A stretch of 6,589 bases of DNA. It comes from Verrucomicrobiaceae bacterium (GTDB taxonomy: Bacteria > Verrucomicrobiota > Verrucomicrobiia > Verrucomicrobiales > Akkermansiaceae). Location: contig JAIXVN010000415.1 of the NCBI GenBank assembly GCA_027483005.1, forward strand, positions 1 through 6,589. Reading direction: 5' to 3'. The number at the start of each line of letters is the position of its first letter. Positions within the stretch are counted from its first letter, which is position 1. The notes under the pieces were generated by a model. That model was not told where the DNA came from. It worked only from the letters and a program-made list of their open reading frames with translations, and did not search any database. This document shows positions 1-5,554 of this stretch, piece by piece. The position numbers and the translations under genes were made by a program.

Positions 1-649
1 CTACGAGCTTAAACCCGGACAGGTCTGGTACCTTCCAGGCAACACGCCGGTCGAGAGGCAGTGCAGCGAGTGGTGCGAAATCCTGTTTTTCAAACTCTCC
101 TGCGAGTGGCTGCCGGGAGTGGATCCGCTGCTTGACTGGCCTGACCGTGAACCACGCCTGATTCAGGAAGGTGAGCTCTCCGACTGGCGAAAGTGGCTGG
201 CACCGAACCAAACGATAGGCGTCGCCGACCTGCTTTGGTTGCGCGGGCAACTTCTGCTCTGGACGACCCGTGCGGTCCCGGAGATCGGCGAGGTGATCGC
301 GAGACACCTTGAGACACACACCCAGTTCACCGAGGTCTTCCGCTTCATCGAATCCAACCTGGGGGCCGACCTGCGCATCGCGTCGCTGGCCGAGGTTTAC
401 CGGACCACGCAGGACGCGTTTTCCATCGCCTTCAAGCGGAGCATCGGACTGAGCCCGAAGGAATACCTGATGAGACGGCTCAATCAGGAGGCCCTGCAAC
501 AGGTCATCAACACCAATCTCCACATGAAGGAGATCGCTGAGAAACTGAGGTTCAGCGACGAATACTACTTCAGCCGCTTCTTCCAGAAACTCAACGGCAC
601 GCCACCCTCGCGCTACCGGAGGGATTTCAGGTCCTCCACCAAGAGCTGA
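1..649 (+). CDS. AraC-family transcriptional regulator, 5' partial
   Basis: The reading frame is open from base 2 (first full codon TAC) to a TGA at 647-649, giving 215 visible residues. AraC proteins with a sensor domain usually have about 280-300, so roughly 60-80 N-terminal residues lie outside the window. The GTG at 119 is internal, because coding continues upstream of it through a cupin-like strand region (residues 1-39, with GQVWYLPGNTPVE). Residues about 111-209 form the double helix-turn-helix DNA-binding domain. The first HTH spans about 125-160 (SLAEVYRTTQDAFSIAFKRS). The second spans about 175-207 and matches the AraC signature well (FSDEYYFSRFFQKLNGTPPS). The N-terminal part should bind a small ligand, typically a sugar in this family. 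The gene converges on the hydrolase/symporter cluster, so control of that cluster is plausible but is inference; it could equally regulate genes to its left. The family call is secure; the ligand is unknown. Confidence 0.93.
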   Translation, partial: YELKPGQVWYLPGNTPVERQCSEWCEILFFKLSCEWLPGVDPLLDWPDREPRLIQEGELSDWRKWLAPNQTIGVADLLWLRGQLLLWTTRAVPEIGEVIARHLETHTQFTEVFRFIESNLGADLRIASLAEVYRTTQDAFSIAFKRSIGLSPKEYLMRRLNQEALQQVINTNLHMKEIAEKLRFSDEYYFSRFFQKLNGTPPSRYRRDFRSSTKS

Positions 650-663
650 AGGGTTGTCTGAAC
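650..663. other. Convergent intergenic junction, 14 bases
   Basis: This gap separates the stop of the AraC gene from the stop of the symporter gene, which faces it. I looked for a bidirectional rho-independent terminator here and in the flanking coding ends. The only palindrome is a short one near 658-667 (CTGA, AC, TCAG), with too small a loop and no T-tract. Termination is either factor-dependent or lies inside the opposing genes. Confidence 0.6.
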
Positions 664-2115
664 TCAGGACGTCCGATCCCTCATCTGCTCAAGGCGCTCC
701 CGGGTGATCGGATAGAGGCGGATGGCGAGCAGCGAAACGAGGCAGATCGCCGCGCCGATGACGAAGGTGACCAGGCCGAGGTTCCAGATCGCCTGCGGTG
801 TCTGGGTGACAACCTTGCCATCCTTCGGAACCTGATAGCCGATGCCACTGAGGCACCAGCCCGCCACAATGAGGCTGAACGAGATCGCCATCCGCATGGC
901 GAGGCTGAAGACCGACGAGTAACCGCCGTCCTTGACCTCGCCGGTCTTCAGTCGGCGCACCTCGCTCACATCCGCCATCATCGCGGTGGAAACGGGCAGC
1001 ATGATGCCGTTTCCGAACCAGTAGGAGGCATGGAAAAGCACGAACAGGATCAAGGCGAGCGGCAGCGTGGTTCCTCCGACAGTGAGAGTGGCGTCCGGCT
1101 TCACCAGACCTGTTAGAAACAGCACGGCGAGCATGAGGTTCCCGACGATGCTGATGACGCCGCCGATGAGCACCGCGCCCTTCTTGTCGAAGCGCTTGGT
1201 GAGACCCATCGAGACCAGCGCCCCCAGCGCCATGCCGATCATCGTGCTGCCGTGGGCGATGGATTTCTGCCAGGCGGGGAATTTCATGAAGTCGTCGTAC
1301 ACGAACATCTGCAGCGAGCTCACGATGACCATGCCGGCGCAGACGATGAAGATGAAGGCGAACACCCATCGCGGATTCGAATCGGCGAGGATGGTCTTCA
1401 TTTCATGGAAAAACTCCCTGAACCATCCCTGATCCGAAGCTCGCGGAGCATGGCTGGTGTCCTCACGCCAGCGGAAGGTGAAGACACACACGAGCACCAC
1501 GAAGACCGCGGTGGCGATGGCGAAGGTGCCGCCCATGTGATGGTAGTTCGTCTCGACCGTGGTGGCCTGTTCGTTGCCCTTTCCGCCGAAGAAGAACACC
1601 CAGGCCATGGCGGGCCCGGCGAAGTTGGCGGCCATGTTGAAGACCTGGCGGATGCCCTGGAGGCGGGAGCGGCCCTGATAGTCCGTGCACATCTCGAAGC
1701 CGAGCGCCATGTAGGGGATGAAGAACATCGTCAGTCCCGTGCGCAGCAGCAGGTTCATCGCGACGAGATACCAGAAGATCCCCATCTGGCTGCCACGGCT
1801 GAATCCGGGCACCGTCCAGATCAGGTAGGAGCAGAGCGCCATCAGCAAGCCGCCGAGGAGCATGTAGGGATGGCGTCTGCCCCATTGGCTTCGGGTGTTG
1901 TCGCTGATGTGGCCCATCACCGGCTCGGTGACCGCCTCCCAGAATACGGAAAGGGACATCGCCAGCCCGGCCCAGGTGGGATCGAGGCCAAGGGACTTGG
2001 TGTAGAACAGCATGGCGAAGCCGAAAATGCCGTTCATCACGAGTGAGTTCGCGCACTCGCCGAGCGAGTAGGTGAGCATGCTCCCGGTGGAGCAGGTTTT
2101 GGGTTTCTGAGTCAT
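664..2115 (-). CDS. GPH-family (MFS_2) sugar:cation symporter
   Basis: An inner-membrane transporter of the glycoside-pentoside-hexuronide:cation symporter family, which imports sugars or glycosides with H+ or Na+. From the ATG at 2115 the protein is 483 residues, within the family's usual 450-500. Family features are visible: an opening helix after SMLTYSLGECANS (12-24); the loop 2-3 signature EPVMGHISDNTRSQWGRRHP (64-83); helix 4 to loop FFIPYMALGFEMCTDYQGRS (131-150); and ADVSEVRRLKTGEVKDGGYS (381-400) before a late helix. About 12 hydrophobic segments can be read. An in-frame GTG at 2169 would add 18 polar residues and overlap the upstream gene by 23 bases. I prefer the ATG because the N-terminus then has the family's usual short lead. 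It is the last gene of the hydrolase cluster, 31 bases after the long GH29-like gene, so it probably imports a sugar those enzymes release. The substrate cannot be read from the sequence. Confidence 0.93.
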   Translation of the reverse strand: MTQKPKTCSTGSMLTYSLGECANSLVMNGIFGFAMLFYTKSLGLDPTWAGLAMSLSVFWEAVTEPVMGHISDNTRSQWGRRHPYMLLGGLLMALCSYLIWTVPGFSRGSQMGIFWYLVAMNLLLRTGLTMFFIPYMALGFEMCTDYQGRSRLQGIRQVFNMAANFAGPAMAWVFFFGGKGNEQATTVETNYHHMGGTFAIATAVFVVLVCVFTFRWREDTSHAPRASDQGWFREFFHEMKTILADSNPRWVFAFIFIVCAGMVIVSSLQMFVYDDFMKFPAWQKSIAHGSTMIGMALGALVSMGLTKRFDKKGAVLIGGVISIVGNLMLAVLFLTGLVKPDATLTVGGTTLPLALILFVLFHASYWFGNGIMLPVSTAMMADVSEVRRLKTGEVKDGGYSSVFSLAMRMAISFSLIVAGWCLSGIGYQVPKDGKVVTQTPQAIWNLGLVTFVIGAAICLVSLLAIRLYPITRERLEQMRDRTS

Positions 2116-2146
2116 GGATTTGAACTTAAAAGAATGAAACTGGAGA
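2116..2146 (-). other. Short AT-rich intergenic spacer before the symporter gene
   Basis: This 31-base gap between the long GH29-like stop and the symporter ATG is richer in A/T than its surroundings. On the minus strand the bases just before the ATG read AAGTTCAAATCC, with no purine-rich GGAGG-like site at normal spacing. I see no hairpin with a T-run that would end the transcript here, so read-through from the hydrolase genes is the simplest view. Confidence 0.5.
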
Positions 2147-4174
2147 TTACTGGAACTTTCCGATCGCACGGATCTCGTTCACCTGAAGTGGAGGTCCTCC
2201 CTGGGTGCGATCCAGACGGACGAAGCGGGCGGTGGTACCGGCTGGCAGATCGATGATCCACGGTTTGCATTCGCCGAGAGTGATGGATTCCCCTTCCGAC
2301 ACGGTGCGCACCTCGTCCTTTCCATCGAGCGTGAACTCAAGGCGAAGCTCCTTCACCTGGTTCGGCGCGGGATCGCCATTGGCGAGTTCGTTGGTGGCCT
2401 TCAGGCTGAGGCTGCCGGAAACCACGGCCTTGCGGACCGCTTCGGTGACATCGGCCACTTGCCCGTCCTTGCCATAAGTCGCTGTCTTGATTTCAAGCGA
2501 GGGTTGACAGGATGCTTTCGAAACCGCCAGAGGCTTGGCCTTGCTGAAGTCCGAAGTGCTGGAAACGGAGACGCCGACACCCTCGCCGAGCGAGCCGAGG
2601 ACTTCGATGCGGGTGAGTCTGGCGGACTTTCCGAGATCGATCTGGCACGAAGGCTTGCTGTCGGACGGAACGGGTTCGTTGCCCTCCGTCACACCGTCCG
2701 GGCGGGACGACCATGCCGTCGAGGGATCATCGTCCACTGCGTAAAACGCATAGGCCGAGGCCGCCTTTGAGACGGGATCGGGATACGAGGAACCGCGGAA
2801 GGCTTTCCAGAGAGCGAGGTTCCTCGGCGGCGAATCGCTGGCAAGCTTGAGTGCGATCACCGTGTCGAGCTTGTCCCAGGACCCTCCCTCGGGCAGCTTG
2901 AGTTGGAGACCGGACTCATCCTGCTTCATCGCCACCGGCTTCTTGTCGGCCAACAGGATCGCTTTCTCAAACTTTGCGCCATCCGCCGGCGCCGGAAGTG
3001 TCAGAACGAGCGAACCATCCGTGGGTGGATTGAGCACATGGAGGTATTCCACCGAGTCGTCGGTGGCGCGGGTGGCGACACCCCAGTTCAGATCAGGAAG
3101 CTTGAAGCCCCCGGGAGTGGGATAGGAAACGCTGGGATAGACGTTCTTGAGCGAGGGCGCGATGGGTTTCACCAGTGAGGCGATCCGGTCCATCGTCTCC
3201 CCGACTCCAGTCTCCCAGCCACCGCCCGCGTAGTTTCCGGCGGCCCAGATGACGCCGCCGCCTTCGGTGTTCGCTCCGGCCTGCATGACCGTGTAGCGGA
3301 ACATGCCTTCCGGTTGGAACGAGACGACATTTTCTCCGGCCGGCTTGGTGGCATACCAGTTGGACGACATCACTGTGCCGACGGACATGCGCCAGGTGGG
3401 CCAGGCGTTGGCGTTGCGGTCGGCGAACTCCCCCCAGTAGGAATACTCCTTGCATCCTCCATCGAGCGAGTAGGTCGTGCCATACCAGTTCTGGCGCATC
3501 TGGAGGTCCGGCTGAAGCGTCTTCACTGTCCGGCGAAGGCGCGGGTAATCGACCACGCGATAACTGTCCCCCGCAGCGCTGCCTTCATCGGAGTAAATAC
3601 CGATGATGTCAGCCCCATAGCGGGTGACGAGTTCCTGATAGAGTTCATTGGTGAAATCGTTCCATTTCCTGCGGTCGAACCTCGCCCAGTCGGGATCAAC
3701 ACCGTTGGCGCCCCCCCAACCGGTCCTGGCCTGGTCCTCGGGCGAAAGGTCGTGGCCGTCGCGGGGATGGGTGTAGAACATGACCTTGATGCCCTTGGCC
3801 TTGCACACGGTGATCACGTCGCGGAGGACATCGCGCTTGCAGCTATGGTTTTCCAGGCCCCACTTCTTCATCGTCGCGCTGGGGAAGAGCGGGTTGATGT
3901 TGTAGTGCCACGCGGTGAGGATGACGTATTCGACGCCCCACTTTTCGAGATCGCGGGCGAAGCCGGGGGCATCGAAGGCGTTCGCAAACTCATCGAAGGT
4001 GGCCAGCGGTTTGCCATCGCGGCCGACCGTCAGGGACTTCTTCTGATCGCCACCCCAGACATAGTGGACGAACAGTCCATACTTGGTTTTCAGAAACTCG
4101 GTGGAACCGTTGGTTTCAGCATGCAGGCTGGAGGAGGCGAGCAACAGACTTGTTAGAAAGATCGATGACTTCAT
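2147..4174 (-). CDS. Exported GH29-like hydrolase (putative alpha-L-fucosidase) with C-terminal discoidin-type module
   Basis: A 675-residue protein starting at the ATG at 4174. Residues 1-19 look like a Sec signal peptide (basic MK, hydrophobic core, LHA before the cut at about 19/20). Residues 26-340 resemble the GH29 TIM barrel: KYGLFVHYVW (31-40) matches the family's FGIFIHWG strand, VEYVILTAWH (81-90) the TAKHHDGF strand, and IIGIYSDEGS (190-199) the strand carrying the nucleophile, which makes D196 the likely nucleophile. A beta-sandwich follows at about 360-445. Residues 451-553 start a F5/8 type C (CBM32-like) domain (NLALWKAFRG, AVDDDPSTAW, CQIDLGKS), whose last strand appears at 645-675 (ARFVRLDRTQ, LQVNEIRAIG). 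Between them, 562-635 looks like a separate DUF3395-like domain. A retaining exo-fucosidase is the family expectation, but the changed TAWHYN motif makes another sugar possible. It lies 24 bases after a shorter paralogue. The GH29-like class is fairly sure; the substrate is not. Confidence 0.85.
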   Translation of the reverse strand: MKSSIFLTSLLLASSSLHAETNGSTEFLKTKYGLFVHYVWGGDQKKSLTVGRDGKPLATFDEFANAFDAPGFARDLEKWGVEYVILTAWHYNINPLFPSATMKKWGLENHSCKRDVLRDVITVCKAKGIKVMFYTHPRDGHDLSPEDQARTGWGGANGVDPDWARFDRRKWNDFTNELYQELVTRYGADIIGIYSDEGSAAGDSYRVVDYPRLRRTVKTLQPDLQMRQNWYGTTYSLDGGCKEYSYWGEFADRNANAWPTWRMSVGTVMSSNWYATKPAGENVVSFQPEGMFRYTVMQAGANTEGGGVIWAAGNYAGGGWETGVGETMDRIASLVKPIAPSLKNVYPSVSYPTPGGFKLPDLNWGVATRATDDSVEYLHVLNPPTDGSLVLTLPAPADGAKFEKAILLADKKPVAMKQDESGLQLKLPEGGSWDKLDTVIALKLASDSPPRNLALWKAFRGSSYPDPVSKAASAYAFYAVDDDPSTAWSSRPDGVTEGNEPVPSDSKPSCQIDLGKSARLTRIEVLGSLGEGVGVSVSSTSDFSKAKPLAVSKASCQPSLEIKTATYGKDGQVADVTEAVRKAVVSGSLSLKATNELANGDPAPNQVKELRLEFTLDGKDEVRTVSEGESITLGECKPWIIDLPAGTTARFVRLDRTQGGPPLQVNEIRAIGKFQ
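2150..2824 (-). other. C-terminal F5/8 type C module with apparent internal domain insertion
   Basis: This covers residues 451-675 of the long GH29-like protein. The discoidin-type beginning (NLALWKAF, then YAVDDDPSTAW and IDLGKSARLTRIEVLG) and its closing strands (TTARFVRLDRTQ, LQVNEIRAIG) are separated by about 80 residues that a normal 130-150-residue discoidin fold does not need. The intervening part reads IKTATYGKDGQVADVTEAV, then NELANGDPAPNQVKELRLEF, then TVSEGESITL. That order resembles the DUF3395-like beta domain fused to various hydrolases and J-domain proteins. Binding to glycan or cell surface is the usual role of discoidin modules; the role of the inserted part is unknown. Boundaries are by eye. 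Confidence 0.6.
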
Positions 4175-4198
4175 GATTCAGAAATGAGTTGAATGCCT
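4175..4198 (-). other. 24-base spacer between the two GH29-like genes
   Basis: The minus-strand sequence is AGGCATTCAACTCATTTCTG followed by AATC and the ATG at 4174. No Shine-Dalgarno-like site lies 5-10 bases before the ATG, and no hairpin is evident. The short distance and shared strand support co-transcription of the two paralogues. Confidence 0.5.
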
Positions 4199-5554
4199 TC
4201 AGCGGGCATCGAGGCGGATGACGGTGTCGAGCCCGTCCCAGGTGGCGCCGTCCGGCAGGGTGACGAGGTAGCCGGCCTTGTCGGAGTCGAGCTTCACCGG
4301 CCGGCCGCTTGTGAGAAGCGAGGCTTTTCCGAAGCGGACGCCATTGGCAGGCACGCCGATGCGGACGGTCGGACCGGCGGGCGGGTTGAGGATGTGGAGA
4401 TAGGTGACCGAGCCGTCCGGCGAATCGGTGGCGACGCCCCAATCGACCGCACGGACACCCCAGCCGATGTTCTTCAAGGCAGCTCCCTTCTGCGTGGGGA
4501 AGGCCTTGCTGGCGACGGTGCCTTTGATCGAAACGCTGATCGGTTTCAGGTAGCCCGCAAACTTCGTCATGGTTTCCACCACGCCGGGTTCCCATCCGCC
4601 GCCGGCGTAGGGTCCGGCCGCCCACTGCATGCCGCCGCCCTGCGTGTTCGCGCCGGCTTGCAGCACGGTGTAGCGGAACATGTCCTCGGCGGAAAAGGTC
4701 ACCGTGCTGGCCTCCGTTGCGGGCTTGGCGGCCCACCAGGTGGTGGCGAAGACCGAGGCCACCGGGATGTCCCACGCGGGCCACGCACCTCCATCGCGGT
4801 TCTCAAACTGCTGCCAGTGGTGGTATTCCTTCACGCCCACGTCGCAGGAGTACACGCTGCCATAGTCGTTCTGTTGGAGAACGAGATGGGGCGCGCGCGA
4901 CTTGATGATTTCCCGAAGGCGCGGGTAATCGACGACACGATGGCTGTCACCGGCCGAGCTGCCTTCATCGAGGAACAATCCAGTGATGTCCTTGCCGTAG
5001 CGGGTCACGAGTTCGGCGTAGAGGTCATTGGTGAAATCATTCCATTTCCGGTAGTCGAACCGGCTCCAGTCCGGATCCCCTCCCCTGCCGCCCTCGCCCC
5101 AACCGGTCTTCACGCGCTCCTCGCCATGGAGGTCATGCCCGTCGCGGGGATGGGTGTAGAGCACCACGGGAATGCCCTTCGCCTTGAGCGCCTTGATCAC
5201 CTCGCCTAACAGGTCGCGCCTGCACGCATGATCCGGCATCCCCCACTTGCGCATCGTTTCACTGGGAAAGAGCGGGTTGATGTTGGCGTGCCAGGCGGTG
5301 AACAGCACATACTCCACCTGCCACGCGGCCATGTCGTTGGCGAAGCCCTGCACATCGAAGGCATCGGCGAAGGCGTTGAAACTCCCCGGCCGCCCGCCGT
5401 TGCGGTCGATGGTGAGTCCGCCACCGGCTCCGGCCCAGACATAATGGACGAAGAAGCCATACTTGGATTTCAGGAATTCCGGCGGGACTCCGGCCGCGTG
5501 GATGGCGGAGGAGCACAGCCATGAGGCGAGCAGCGCGGCGAGGAGGCGTTTCAT
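4199..5554 (-). CDS. Exported GH29-like hydrolase (putative alpha-L-fucosidase), single-domain paralogue
   Basis: A 451-residue protein from the ATG at 5554. Residues 1-20 form a typical signal peptide (MKR, Leu/Ala-rich core, AIHA before the cut). The cysteine at 14 is not in a good lipobox, so I favour a soluble periplasmic or secreted enzyme. The barrel motifs match the neighbouring long paralogue almost position for position: KYGFFVHYVW (31-40), EYVLFTAWHANINPLFPS (81-98), LYTHPRDGHD (132-141), WNDFTNDLYAELVTRYG (171-187) and LFLDEGSSAGDS (193-204), with D196 the likely nucleophile. A C-terminal beta-sandwich (about 365-450) ends in TVIRLDAR, where the long paralogue continues into its discoidin module. 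Length fits a bare GH29 catalytic unit. Its ATG overlaps the stop of the upstream hydrolase gene, implying coupled translation. The TAWHAN motif departs from the classical TAKHHDGF, so fucose specificity is uncertain. Cleavage of a terminal sugar from a glycan is the family-based expectation. Confidence 0.85.
   Translation of the reverse strand: MKRLLAALLASWLCSSAIHAAGVPPEFLKSKYGFFVHYVWAGAGGGLTIDRNGGRPGSFNAFADAFDVQGFANDMAAWQVEYVLFTAWHANINPLFPSETMRKWGMPDHACRRDLLGEVIKALKAKGIPVVLYTHPRDGHDLHGEERVKTGWGEGGRGGDPDWSRFDYRKWNDFTNDLYAELVTRYGKDITGLFLDEGSSAGDSHRVVDYPRLREIIKSRAPHLVLQQNDYGSVYSCDVGVKEYHHWQQFENRDGGAWPAWDIPVASVFATTWWAAKPATEASTVTFSAEDMFRYTVLQAGANTQGGGMQWAAGPYAGGGWEPGVVETMTKFAGYLKPISVSIKGTVASKAFPTQKGAALKNIGWGVRAVDWGVATDSPDGSVTYLHILNPPAGPTVRIGVPANGVRFGKASLLTSGRPVKLDSDKAGYLVTLPDGATWDGLDTVIRLDAR
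5551..5554 (-). promoter_or_regulatory. ATGA stop/start overlap (translational coupling)
   Basis: On the minus strand these four bases read ATGA. They contain the ATG of the short GH29-like gene and the TGA of the preceding large hydrolase gene. Such overlaps commonly let a terminating ribosome re-initiate. This fits the lack of a Shine-Dalgarno-like site in the bases before this ATG (CACAGATTC) and supports fixed-ratio production of the two enzymes. Confidence 0.8.

Larger units (their letters stand above)
2840..5554 (-). repeat. Tandem duplication of a GH29-like catalytic gene
   Basis: The short gene and the first 445 or so codons of the long gene are paralogous along their whole length, with more than half of residues identical by eye in the barrel. 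Several nucleotide blocks are also shared, such as GCGCGGGTAATCGAC near 3539 and 4919 and GTCGCGGGGATGGGTGTAGA near 3757 and 5141. Divergence elsewhere is clear, so this is an old duplication kept for two distinct jobs rather than a recent copy. Confidence 0.8.

Noticed and set aside
119..121. GTG at 119 as the true start of the AraC gene
   Set aside because: The frame is open to the left edge and encodes plausible sensor-domain sequence upstream, so the gene starts outside the window.
640..700. Bidirectional terminator between the convergent genes
   Set aside because: Only a four-base-pair palindrome with a two-base loop is present, and there is no T-tract on either strand.
1252..2046. Long plus-strand open frame of 264 codons opposite the symporter gene
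   Set aside because: It is rich in His, Glu and Arg with no recognisable motif, and it mirrors the codon pattern of a clear transporter gene on the other strand. It is a GC-driven shadow frame.
2116..2169. Upstream GTG start for the symporter adding 18 residues
   Set aside because: It would overlap the preceding gene by 23 bases and add a polar lead not typical of the family. The ATG at 2115 fits better.
3314..4156. Plus-strand open frame of 280 codons opposite the long GH29-like gene
   Set aside because: It lies wholly antisense to a well-supported enzyme and has no domain or signal. A similar antisense frame occurs opposite the paralogue (4193-5209), as expected when the sense genes are related.
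4116..4784. Minus-strand frame of 222 codons overlapping the 3' half of the short GH29-like gene
   Set aside because: It is an alternative frame of the same strand, very rich in Arg, His and Gly, and it would cross the start of the next gene. The GH29 frame has clear motifs.
4193..5209. Plus-strand open frame of 338 codons opposite the short GH29-like gene
   Set aside because: Antisense shadow: low-complexity Gly/Arg/Ala/Val composition and no plausible function.
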